From Parvibaculum sp963975745 (GTDB lineage Bacteria; Pseudomonadota; Alphaproteobacteria; Parvibaculales; Parvibaculaceae), in NCBI RefSeq assembly GCF_963975745.1, contig NZ_CAXBIB010000012.1, positions 62,001-126,000 of the forward strand: DNA of 64,000 bases, written 5' to 3'. The notes beneath the pieces are model-generated. The model was not told the DNA's origin and did no database searches. It was given only the letters and a program-made list of their open reading frames with translations. Numbering within the stretch: the stretch's first letter is position 1; the number at the start of each line of letters is the position of its first letter. Positions 17,952 through 29,200 of this stretch are shown one piece after another. The translations under genes were made by a program, and so were the position numbers.

Positions 17952-18743
17952 TCAGGGCCTCATGCCCGGAGTGTTGGGCTCGTTTGTGTCGAAACTGAGG
18001 TTGTCGATGTCCGGCAAGGCATCGAGATCGCGCTCGCCATTGGCGATTTCATTGGCGCGGCTCTGCCGGTAGAGGTTGCGCACTGTCGCATAGTAGTCGA
18101 CGGAGGTGCGTTCGATCTGGTCAAGCGTGGTCAGGCTGCGCGCGCGCTGGTCGATGCCGTTGACCACGAAGCGCGTGGTCGGCACGGTCTTGGCGCGGTC
18201 CCAGTAGATATATGTCAGTGGGTCGAAGGCCTGGTCGACGACAAAGCCGGTCAGGTCGCGGGGCGGGGCGGGGCCGAGCACCGGCAGGAAGAGATAGGGC
18301 CCTTCGCCCGTGCCCCAGACGGCAAGCGTCTGGCCGAAGTCTTCGCTGTGCTGCTTCATGCCCCAGCTCGATGCCGGATCGAACAGGCCGAGAACGCCGA
18401 CGGTGGTGTTGATGCCGAAGCGGCTGGCGGTCGTGCCGGCGCGATCCCATTCGCCTTGCAGCAGGTCGTTGGCGAGAATGACCGGGCTTCTGAGATTGTC
18501 GAGGAAGTTGCGCACGCCGTCGCGGCCCGGCTCGGGCACCACGCCGTCATACCAAGTGGCGACCGGCTTCAGCAGGATCGTGTCGAAGAACTTGTTGAGC
18601 TCGAAGAAATAGCGGTTCATCGGTTCGAGGGGATCGTTCTCGACATCGTCGGCCCGCGCCATGCCGCCAGCGCCCAGCATCGCGATCGCCAGAATCCCCG
18701 CCAGCAGGCGCGACCGCGCCGTCCGTGCCCCGATGTTCGTCAT
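17952..18743 (-). CDS. mlaA: MlaA/VacJ-like outer-membrane lipid-asymmetry protein
   Basis: 263 aa. The family signature is complete: NDPLEPMNRYFFELNKFFD at the mature N terminus, VRNFLDNLRSPVILANDLLQGE, then SWGMKQHSEDFGQTLAVWGTGEGPYLFLPVLGP. MlaA removes phospholipids from the outer leaflet of the outer membrane and passes them to MlaC, encoded next. Oddly, the signal region (LLAGILAIAMLGAGGMARADD) has no lipobox cysteine; it reads as a signal-peptidase I site, so the protein is probably not a lipoprotein. The start at 18743 has GAGG upstream; earlier in-frame sequence to 18809 is not family-like. Confidence 0.9.
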   Translation of the reverse strand: MTNIGARTARSRLLAGILAIAMLGAGGMARADDVENDPLEPMNRYFFELNKFFDTILLKPVATWYDGVVPEPGRDGVRNFLDNLRSPVILANDLLQGEWDRAGTTASRFGINTTVGVLGLFDPASSWGMKQHSEDFGQTLAVWGTGEGPYLFLPVLGPAPPRDLTGFVVDQAFDPLTYIYWDRAKTVPTTRFVVNGIDQRARSLTTLDQIERTSVDYYATVRNLYRQSRANEIANGERDLDALPDIDNLSFDTNEPNTPGMRP

Positions 18744-19033
18744 CTCGTTCGTCCTCAATCCGAAACCCACCGGGCCGCAAGGTCGTCCGACCGCAACCGA
18801 TCGCTGCAATCTGCGCTCAATTCGCGGGACTGTCCGTCTGCCCCCTGAAGCATCCCGCGAAGCCCTTAAATTCGCATGAACGCCGCAGAAACCCTGCCAT
18901 TTGCGCTTCGATTCGAGCGCCCATGACGGTTCTAGGTAGCACAGGGGATGGGCGTTAACCAGCTATGGCAGATACGTCGAACAGTCGATTCGGCCGTTCT
19001 GTTGCGGAAATGCTGCAGCCCAACAAAGACCTT

Positions 19034-19062
19034 TTGAAAGACATAAGGATATGTTTATATGT
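19034..19062 (+). promoter_or_regulatory. promoter and overlapping dyad operator of the methionine-cycle operon
   Basis: TTGAAA (19034-19039) and TATATG (19056-19061) are candidate -35 and -10 boxes, 16 bases apart. The -10 lies in a dyad at 19041-19062 with outer arms ACATA and TATGT; 7 of 11 positions are symmetric around a central ATAT-rich core. The first gene of the operon encodes an ArsR-type DNA-binding domain, so autorepression through this dyad is likely. Similar AT-rich dyads are known for SAH-responsive ArsR-family regulators (SahR). Confidence 0.55.
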
Positions 19063-19090
19063 TTCGAAATTCGCGACGGATGGATGCCGT

Positions 19091-20086
19091 ATGGAACAAC
19101 TTCTTGCAGGGTTGCGGGCCGCCGGCGAGCCGACGCGGCTGCGTCTGCTGGCCTTGCTGGCGCGCGGCGAACTCACCGTGACGGAACTGACGCAGATCCT
19201 GCGTCAGAGCCAGCCACGCGTCAGTCGCCACCTCAAGCTGCTGTGCGAAGCCGGGCTGCTCGAACGTTTCCGGGAGGGAAGCTGGGTTTTCTATCGCCTT
19301 GCCAGTGGCGGCACCGTGGCGGCGCTTGCCGAGGTGCTGACCGGTCTGATTCCGCAAGAGGACATTGTCATCGCGCGCGATGGCGAGCGGCTGGAGGCGG
19401 TGCGGGCCGCGCGTGCCGATAAGGCCGCCGCCTATTTCCGCGCGAATGCCGAGGAATGGAGCCGGATTCGCTCGCTCTATGTGCCTGAAGGCAAGGTCGA
19501 GCAGGCAATGATGGATCTGGGCGCTTGCGACAGGATGGAGGTCGTGGTCGATCTGGGGACGGGGACCGGTCGCATGCTCGAACTCTTCGGGCCGATGGCG
19601 AAAAGCGGAATCGGCATCGACCTCAGTCCGGAAATGCTGGCGCTGGCGCGGGCGCAGCTGGCCGGTCCGGCGCTGGCGCATTGCTCGGTCCGGCAGGGCG
19701 ACCTCTACGATCTGCCGATGCAGGATGCGACGGCCGACCTCGTCACGTTGCACATGGTGCTGCACTATCTCGACGATCCGGCGGCGTCGATCGCCGAGGC
19801 GGCACGAGTTCTGAAGCCCGGCGGACGCCTGCTGATTGCCGATTTTGCGCCGCATGAACTGGATTTCCTGCGCGAGAGCCACGCGCATCGGAGGCTGGGG
19901 TTCAGCGAAGACGAGGTTGCGGGATGGCTTGTCGATGCCGGACTCGCGATGCGGGAGGTGTGTCACCTGCCCCCGGAGGGCGATGACGATGCGAAGCTGA
20001 CCGTGTCGATCTGGGTTGCCGACCGGCCGGGAGATCCAGCGCGGCTGAAGGCGCGCCAGGTCGAATATGAAGGAGTTGCAAGATGA
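19091..20086 (+). CDS. ArsR-type regulator fused to a SAM-dependent methyltransferase domain
   Basis: 331 aa. Residues 1-90 are an ArsR winged helix (AAGEPTRLRLLALLARGELTV, RVSRHLKLLCEAGLLERFREG, WVFYRLA). Residues 140-330 are a class I methyltransferase: VVDLGTGTGRMLELFG, GIDLSPEMLALARAQL, ARVLKPGGRLLIADFAPHE. The pairing of this fusion with metF is recurrent in Alphaproteobacteria and suggests sensing of SAM or SAH by the methyltransferase domain to control methionine recycling; this is inference from context. The ATG at 19091 is chosen because the DNA-binding domain begins there and the operator-promoter sits just before it; the upstream ORF to 18965 crosses the promoter. The stop overlaps metF by four bases. 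Confidence 0.87.
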   Translation: MEQLLAGLRAAGEPTRLRLLALLARGELTVTELTQILRQSQPRVSRHLKLLCEAGLLERFREGSWVFYRLASGGTVAALAEVLTGLIPQEDIVIARDGERLEAVRAARADKAAAYFRANAEEWSRIRSLYVPEGKVEQAMMDLGACDRMEVVVDLGTGTGRMLELFGPMAKSGIGIDLSPEMLALARAQLAGPALAHCSVRQGDLYDLPMQDATADLVTLHMVLHYLDDPAASIAEAARVLKPGGRLLIADFAPHELDFLRESHAHRRLGFSEDEVAGWLVDAGLAMREVCHLPPEGDDDAKLTVSIWVADRPGDPARLKARQVEYEGVAR

Positions 20087-20985
20087 GCCGGAAGGCCGAC
20101 CAGAACCAGCGCGAGCGGACGCGCGTCTCATTCGAGTTCTTTCCGCCCAAGACGCCGGAGATGGAACAGACCTTGTGGCGTTCGATCCGCCGGCTCGAGC
20201 CGCTTGCGCCCGAGTTCGTGTCCGTGACCTATGGGGCGGGCGGTTCGACGCGCGAGCGCACCCATGCAACCGTCAAGCGCATTCTGGATGAAACGACACT
20301 CGAGCCGGTTGCGCATCTCACCTGTGTCGGCGCGTCGCGCGCCGAGGTCGACGATGTCATCCGCGGCTACTGGAATGCGGGCATCCGGCACATCGTCGCC
20401 TTGCGCGGCGACATGCCCGAACTCGGCGCGCCCTATCAGCCGCATCCCGACGGCTACCAGTCGACCCCGGAGCTGATCGCCGGAATCCGCAAGATCGGTG
20501 ATTTCGACGTGATCGTATCGGCCTATCCGGAGAAGCATCCGGAATCAACCTCGATGGAGGCCGATATCGAGTTGCTGAAGCGAAAGATCGATGCCGGCGC
20601 GACGCGGGCGATCACGCAGTTCGTGTTCGATACCGAAAAGCATGTCCGCTTTCTGGAGAAGGTGCGGGGGGCGGGAATCTCGGTGCCGATCGTGCCGGGC
20701 ATCATGCCGACCACCAATTTCAAGGGCACCAGGCGCATGGCCGCCCGCTGCGGCGCCAGCATCCCGTCATGGCTGGAAAACTACTATATCGGCCTCGATG
20801 ACGAACTGGAGACACGCAAACTGATTGCCGCCTATGTCGCGACCGAGCAGGTCAACCGGCTGCGCGGCTACGGCTTCGACCGGTTTCATTTCTACACGCT
20901 CAACCAGGCCGATCTCACATTCGCGATCTGTCACGTACTGGGCTTGCGCCCGCAGGCAGCGCTGACGCCGGCAGAGCCGGCTTGA
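20083..20985 (+). CDS. metF: 5,10-methylenetetrahydrofolate reductase
   Basis: 300 aa, normal MetF length. The family signature is plain: VSFEFFPPKTPEMEQTLW at the N terminus (catalytic Glu in FEFFPPK), FVSVTYGAGGSTRERTH, HLTCVG, and HIVALRGDMP; PGIMPTTNFKG lies in the C-terminal half. The flavoenzyme reduces methylene-THF to methyl-THF, the methyl donor for the two MetH proteins encoded next. It begins inside the stop codon of the ArsR-methyltransferase gene (ATGA), and the metH1 start is 12 bases after its stop, so expression of the four genes is coupled. Confidence 0.96.
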   Translation: MSRKADQNQRERTRVSFEFFPPKTPEMEQTLWRSIRRLEPLAPEFVSVTYGAGGSTRERTHATVKRILDETTLEPVAHLTCVGASRAEVDDVIRGYWNAGIRHIVALRGDMPELGAPYQPHPDGYQSTPELIAGIRKIGDFDVIVSAYPEKHPESTSMEADIELLKRKIDAGATRAITQFVFDTEKHVRFLEKVRGAGISVPIVPGIMPTTNFKGTRRMAARCGASIPSWLENYYIGLDDELETRKLIAAYVATEQVNRLRGYGFDRFHFYTLNQADLTFAICHVLGLRPQAALTPAEPA

Positions 20986-20996
20986 GGAACCACATC

Positions 20997-22058
20997 ATGA
21001 CCAGAGACGAACGTATCGAAAGACTGAAGGCGCTTGCGAAGGAACGCATCCTGGTGCTCGACGGCGCCATGGGCACGATGATCCAGGGCTACAAGCTTGC
21101 CGAGGCCGACTTTCGCGGGGCGCGTCTCAAGGACCATCCCCATGACGTCAAGGGCGACAACGAGCTGATCTCGCTGTCGCAGCCCGACATCCTGCGCGAG
21201 ATTCATCTCACCTATTACCGGGCCGGCGCAGATTTTGCCGAGACCAATACGTTCGGCGCGACCCGGATCGCCCAGGCCGACTACCATCTCGAAGATCTCG
21301 CCTATGAGATGAATGTCGAAAGTGCCCGCATCGCACGCGAGGCTGCCGATATTGCCGAAAGCGAGACGCCGGGACGCGTCTGTTTCGTTGCCGGCGTGCT
21401 GGGGCCCACCAACCGTACGGCGTCGATTTCGCCCAAGGTCAATGATCCGGGATTCCGCAATGTCAATTTCGATGAACTTGTGGCGGCCTACAAGGAGGCG
21501 ACGCGCGGACTGATCGAGGGTGGCGCGGATACCATTCTCGTGGAGACGATCTTCGACACGCTGAACGCGAAGGCCGCGCTGTTTGCGGTAGAGGAAGTCT
21601 TCGAAGAGCTCGGCTTCGAACTTCCGGTAATGATTTCGGGAACGATCACCGACATGTCGGGCCGGCTGCTTTCCGGGCAGACGCCGGAAGCCTTCTGGAA
21701 TTCGGTGCGGCATGTGAAGCCGTTCTCGATCGGACTCAATTGCGCGCTGGGCGCGAAGGAAATGAGGCCGCATATCGACACGCTCTCGCGTATCGCCGAT
21801 GCCCATGTCAGCGCGCACCCCAATGCCGGGCTGCCGAACGAGATGGGCGAGTACGATCAGGATGCCGCGCAGATGGCGGCACTGGTCGGCGAATTTGCCG
21901 CGTCCGGGCTTGTCAATATCGTCGGGGGCTGTTGCGGCACGACTCCCGATCATATTCGTGCCATCGCCGAGGCGGTGAAGGGCGTTCGTCCGCGCGCCAT
22001 TCCGGAGATCGAGCGTCGCTTGCGACTGTCGGGACTCGAGGCCTTTACGGCGGCCTGA
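20997..22058 (+). CDS. metH1: methionine synthase, homocysteine-binding module (split MetH, N-terminal half)
   Basis: 353 aa covering only the homocysteine S-methyltransferase domain: LVLDGAMGTMIQGYKL at the N terminus, ETNTFGAT, and the zinc ligands Cys in GLNCALG and Cys-Cys in GGCCGTTP. In E. coli this is the first of four modules of a 1,227-aa enzyme; here it is a separate gene. The methyl-THF, cobalamin and reactivation modules are in the next gene, 49 bases on. ATG 20997 with GAGGAAC upstream is preferred to the TTG at 20982. The two proteins must associate to make methionine from homocysteine. Confidence 0.92.
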   Translation: MTRDERIERLKALAKERILVLDGAMGTMIQGYKLAEADFRGARLKDHPHDVKGDNELISLSQPDILREIHLTYYRAGADFAETNTFGATRIAQADYHLEDLAYEMNVESARIAREAADIAESETPGRVCFVAGVLGPTNRTASISPKVNDPGFRNVNFDELVAAYKEATRGLIEGGADTILVETIFDTLNAKAALFAVEEVFEELGFELPVMISGTITDMSGRLLSGQTPEAFWNSVRHVKPFSIGLNCALGAKEMRPHIDTLSRIADAHVSAHPNAGLPNEMGEYDQDAAQMAALVGEFAASGLVNIVGGCCGTTPDHIRAIAEAVKGVRPRAIPEIERRLRLSGLEAFTAA

Positions 22059-22107
22059 ACGCCCGGACCGCCAACTTCTTGCCTTCAGAAAAGTTAGATA
22101 GAAACTC

Positions 22108-24792
<2,685 letters not shown>

Positions 24793-24810
24793 ACTGAAGC
24801 TTGCCTTGTT

Positions 24811-25155
24811 TCAGGCGAGCGAGCGTGCCCACTTTTCAGACCAGGCCGTCAGGGGCGCGAGTTGCGACAGCAGTTCGCGCCCCTGTTCCGTCAGCGCATA
24901 GCCTTCGTCGATGCGCTGCTCGACGATTCCGGTGTCGCGCAATTCGGACAGCCGTGAATTGAGAACGCTCGGAGACAATCCGCCACAGGCTGCCTGCAGC
25001 GCGCGGAAGGTCAGGGGGGAGCCGCGCAACTCCCAGAGGATCCGCAAGACCCAGCGCCGCCCGAGCAGGTCGAGCAGCACCATGATCGGACGGCCCGTCG
25101 TCGAACCGCGCGCGCGGCGGCCGGGGCGAGGGGCGGGTTTCGGCGTTTTCGTCAT
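24811..25155 (-). CDS. HxlR-family transcriptional regulator
   Basis: 114 aa winged-helix protein with the HxlR pattern LLGRRWVLRILWELRGSPLTFRALQAAC, SPSVLNSRLSELRDTGIVE and a DEGYALTEQGREL wing. Before it is a basic, Pro/Arg-rich leader of about 20 residues. HxlR proteins often answer to electrophiles or quinones. It is divergent from the carboxymuconolactone-decarboxylase-family gene, with an inverted repeat in between, so that gene is its likely target. The gene ends 18 bases from the convergent end of metH2. Confidence 0.9.
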   Translation of the reverse strand: MTKTPKPAPRPGRRARGSTTGRPIMVLLDLLGRRWVLRILWELRGSPLTFRALQAACGGLSPSVLNSRLSELRDTGIVEQRIDEGYALTEQGRELLSQLAPLTAWSEKWARSLA

Positions 25156-25201
25156 GCCGGCAGATTAGCGCTTGCGCTACGAAAAGAGAAGCGCCATGTT
25201 C

Positions 25202-25222
25202 TTGCTACTGAAATCGTAGCAA
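25202..25222. promoter_or_regulatory. operator between hxlR-type gene and CMD-family gene
   Basis: TTGCTAC (25202-25208) and GTAGCAA (25216-25222) are perfect arms around a 7-base spacer, in the divergent intergenic region. A related half site GCGCTACGAAAAG lies about 30 bases to the left. Position and symmetry suit binding by the HxlR-type protein. Confidence 0.65.
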
Positions 25223-25238
25223 TAAAGGAGATGGCGCC

Positions 25239-25793
25239 ATGCCGGCCCGGATCGAACCCGCTGCAAGACCTTACGACGACGACATGGAACGGACGCTCGA
25301 GAAGCTGATGCCGCCCGGCGTCGAACCGCTGGTGCTCTTCCGCACGCTTGCCCGCAATCCGCGCGTCTTTCGGCGGTTCATGGCGGGGGGACTGCTCGAC
25401 AAGGGGACGCTTTCGCTACGCGAGCGCGAAATCGTCATCGATCGCGCCTGTGCGCGTTGCGGCGGCGAATATGAATGGGGGGTCCATATCGCCTTTTTTG
25501 GTGAGCGTGTCGGATTCGGTCCGGCCGAAGTCGCCGCGACCGTCGCGCCGGGCGCGGATGCCGATTGCTGGAATGCGCGCGAAAAACTCATCGTCCGGCT
25601 CGTCGATCAGTTGCACGATACAAGCACCGTCGACGATGATCTGTGGATGACGCTCAAGACAGCATTCAGCGACGAGCAATTGCTCGAGATGATCGTCCTT
25701 GCCGGCCTCTACCACATGGTGTCGTTCGTGGTGAACGCGACGCGGCTGCCGCTTGAGGACTATGCCGCGCGTTTTCCGCAGGCGGCGGACTGA
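25239..25793 (+). CDS. carboxymuconolactone decarboxylase / AhpD-like family protein
   Basis: 184 aa. The AhpD-type active-site pattern is present: Cys71, Cys74 and His83 in RACARCGGEYEWGVH, preceded by LREREIVI. Proteins with this CXXC-x8-H core act as thiol-dependent peroxidases or reductases; gamma-carboxymuconolactone decarboxylases lack the cysteine pair, so the redox role is more likely. It is transcribed away from an HxlR-type regulator with an operator between them. An AAAGGAG ribosome site precedes the ATG. The physiological substrate is unknown. Confidence 0.87.
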   Translation: MPARIEPAARPYDDDMERTLEKLMPPGVEPLVLFRTLARNPRVFRRFMAGGLLDKGTLSLREREIVIDRACARCGGEYEWGVHIAFFGERVGFGPAEVAATVAPGADADCWNAREKLIVRLVDQLHDTSTVDDDLWMTLKTAFSDEQLLEMIVLAGLYHMVSFVVNATRLPLEDYAARFPQAAD

Positions 25794-25797
25794 CCTG

Positions 25798-25834
25798 AAA
25801 AAATGAAGAGGGCGCGCCCTGCGAACGCGCCCTC
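25798..25834 (-). terminator. intrinsic terminator, likely of the 26-aa membrane ORF
   Basis: GAGGGCGCG (25808-25816) and CGCGCCCTC (25826-25834) form a perfect 9-bp stem. On the minus strand a run of six T (25803-25798) follows four bases after the stem. It sits 55 bases past the minus-strand ORF at 25889-25969; the stem could also end the plus-strand gene at 25793. Confidence 0.7.
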
Positions 25835-25888
25835 GGAGCTCTTGGGGGGAGCGGCATCGCTGCCGCTGGTGTTGAGGTCCTGTCGAGA

Positions 25889-25969
25889 TCAGAACAAGCC
25901 CATCGCCACGGCGCCGACGAAGAAAAACGCAAGCCCGGTAGCGAGGTAACCGACTTTCGTTGCAATCAT
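25889..25969 (-). CDS. 26-aa single-pass membrane peptide
   Basis: A tiny ORF starting MIATKVGYLATGLAFFFVG and ending in GLF. After a short basic start the rest is one hydrophobic helix with small residues (Gly, Ala) on one face. Support: a GGAGGC ribosome site six bases upstream of the ATG, and a good terminator in the right orientation after the stop. Function unknown; very small membrane proteins of this kind often bind a larger membrane complex. It occupies an otherwise empty 440-base interval. Confidence 0.6.
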   Translation of the reverse strand: MIATKVGYLATGLAFFFVGAVAMGLF

Positions 25970-26237
25970 TTTCGGCCTCCACTCGTCGTGGGTGGAGGAG
26001 GACTTTCGGGCATAAACCGGGATCTTCGCAAGCGGTTTCGTGGCTGCGCTGCAACATGACTTTTGACGGTCTGAGCTTCGGACTTCAAGCGCTTGAATTC
26101 CCGAACGGAATCCAATGTGGATAAAAATCCGGTTTTGACATCGCGAGACCGTTAATTGATGCCATTGAACGCTGCCGGGACGACTCGCGGTCCAACGCGA
26201 GAGGCGCGCGCCCTTCGTCCGATATCGGATGCCGCGG

Positions 26238-29200
26238 TCAGCGCCCGCCGAAGCCGCCGCCGCCGGGCGTCCTGACGATCACCGCATCGCCGGCGTCGAG
26301 CTCGGCCTGCGCAGAGCCGTCGAGCCGTTCGATTTTTCCATCGGCGCGGCGGATCCGGTTTTCGCCCGTTGCCGCGTCTCCGCCACCCATCAGCCCGAAC
26401 GGCGCAACGATGCGGCGCGTCGACAGAATGGAGAGGCTCATCGGCGCGCGAAAGCGGATGATCCGGGTCGTTCCGTCGCCGCCCTTGTGGCGCCCGGCAC
26501 CGCCCGAGCCGCGCCGGATACTGAATTCCTCCAGCAGAACCGGAAACCGCCATTCCAGAACTTCCGGATCCGTCAGGCGTGAATTGGTCATATGCGTCTG
26601 CACGGCATCGGCGCCGTCGAAGTCCGCACCGGCGCCTGCGCCGCCGGCGATCGTTTCGTAATACTGGTAGTGCGCATTTCCGAAGGTCAGGTTGTTCATC
26701 GTGCCCTGGGCCGAAGCCATGGCGCCGAAGGCGGCGAAAAGCACATCGGTGATCGCCTGGCTCGTTTCGACATTGCCGCCAACGACGGCCGCCGGAAAGC
26801 GAGGCGCCAGCATCGAACCTTCGGGAATGACGATCTCGATCGGCTTCAGACAGCCTTCATTGAGCGGAATGTCGTCGTCCACCATGCAGCGGAAAACATA
26901 GAGAACCGCCGCCCGGGCAACGGCGGAGGGCGCATTGAGATTGGACGCGCGTTCCGCACTCGTGCCGGTGAAATCGATCCGGGCGGTACGCGCCTCGCGG
27001 TTGACCGTTACTTTCACACAGATGACGGAGCCATCGTCCATCTTCTGCTCGAAACGCGCATCCTTCAGCCGGCCGATCACGCGGCGGACATTTTCCTCGG
27101 CATTGTCCTGGACATGGCCCATATAGGCCTCGACGACGTCGAGGCCGAACTCGGCGATCATGCGGCGGAGTTCCTGCGCGCCTTTTTCGCAGGCTGCGAT
27201 CTGGGCACGAAGATCGGCGATGTTCTGGTCGGGATTGCGCGAAGGGTACTTGCCGCCCGTCAGAAGCTCGCGCAACTCCGTCTCGCACAGCCGGCCCTTT
27301 TCGACGATACGGAAATTGTCGATCAGAACGCCTTCTTCCTCGACATTGTGCGAATGGGCCGGCATGGAGCCCGGCGTGATACCGCCGATATCGGCATGGT
27401 GCCCTCGTGCGGCGACATAGAACAGCCGATCCTTCCCCGTTTCGTCATAGACAGGCGCGACCACGGTGACGTCGGGCAGATGCGTGCCGCCATTATAGGG
27501 CGCATTGAGCACGAAGACGTCGCCGGGACCCATGTCCGGGTTCTGGTCGATCACGGCGCGCACGCTGGCACCCATCGAACCCAGATGCACCGGCATATGC
27601 GGCGCGTTGGACACCAGGCCGCCCGCGCGGTCGAAAACGGCGCAGGAAAAATCCAGCCGTTCCTTGATGTTGACCGACGAGGCGGTGTTTTGCAGCGCCG
27701 CGCCCATCTGCTCGGCGATCGACATGAAGCGATTGTTGAAAACCTCCAGCATCACCGGATCGGCGCCGGTGCCGATGGCCATGCGGGCGGGCAGGGGCTC
27801 GACACGGCGCATCACTATATGGTCCTTCGCCGTCACCTCGGCGCGCCAGCCGGGTTCCACCACGATCGTCTGGTTCGGCTCGACGATGATTGCCGGTCCC
27901 GCCACCTCATGGCCGGCCGTCAGCGCCGCCCGCATATAAATGTTCGCCTCGCGCCATTCGCCGCCGCTATAGATGCGCCGCCTGTCATGCGGCTCGGGCG
28001 CGCCGGCCGCGCGCTCCGGGCTTTCGCCGTCGCGGTGCGGGCGGCTCGCGTCCTCGGCGGAGACTTCGACGGCTTCCGCCACGACCGTCCGGCCCTCGAA
28101 GCTGAAGCCGAATTGCGCGCGATGCGCGGCTTCGAAATGTTCGATGGCGGCCTGCCGGTCGCGGGCCGTGAAATCGGAAGGCAGCGTCGTGTCGCTGCCT
28201 TCGTAGCGCAGATGCAGGACCGTCCGCGTTGTCGCGCGCGCCGTGTCGACGCCTTGCGCCGCGAGTTCCGCCAGCGCCGCGTCGGTCAGCTCGCCAATCG
28301 TGGCATCGAGTTCCGCCGTCATTTCGTCGTCGAAGGGGCGGATCACGGCGCGCGCATGCGACGCTGCAACGCGCGCAAGGCCGATGCCATAGGCCGACAG
28401 GAGGCCCGAAAGCGGATGGATATGGATGGTCTTCATGCCCAGTACATCGGCGACGAGACACGCATGCTGGCCGCCGGCGCCGCCGAATGAGGAGAGTGTG
28501 TAGGCCGTCACGTCGTGGCCGCGCTCGACCGAGATCTTCTTGATGGCATTGGCCATGTTTTCGACGGCGACGCGGAGAAAGCCTTCGGCCACGTCTTCCG
28601 GCGTCCGGCCGCCGATGCGTGCGGCAAGTTCGGCAAAGCGTTCGCGCACCAGATCGGCCGCCAGCGGTTCGTTTTGCGCCGGTCCGAAGATCGGTGGAAA
28701 GAGATCGGCTTGCAGTTTCCCCAGCATCACATTGGCGTCGGTGACGGCGAGCGGCCCGCCGCGCCGGTAGCAGGCGGGGCCGGGGTTGGCGCCTGCCGAA
28801 TCCGGCCCAACCTGAAAACGTCCGTCCGCGTAGTGAAGGATCGAACCTCCGCCCGCCGCCACCGTGTGAATGCGCATCATCGGCACGCGCATGCGAACGC
28901 CGGCAACTTCGGTCTCGAAGCTGCGCTCGTAGTCGCCGTCGAAATGCGACACGTCGGTCGAGGTGCCGCCCATGTCGAAGCCGATGACGCGGCTGAAGCC
29001 TGCTTCCGCCGCGGTTGCCGCCGCGCCGACCACGCCGCCAGCGGGACCGGACAGGATCGCGTCCTTGCCCTCGAACAATGCCGCATCGGTCAGGGCGCCA
29101 GACGACTGCATGAAGAAAAGCCGCGTGCCCTCATCCTCGGCGCCGATCTCGCGGGCCACGCCGTCGACATAACGGCGCAGCATTGGCGAAAGATAGGCAT

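Noticed and set aside
18810..19090. Possible SAM-type riboswitch before the methionine operon
   Set aside because: I looked for the SAM-II or SAM/SAH leader pattern and found only a short AT-rich dyad overlapping the promoter, which suits a protein operator better.
26592..28490. 632-codon plus-strand ORF opposite the oxoprolinase gene
   Set aside because: Antisense shadow of an intact 1,207-aa protein.
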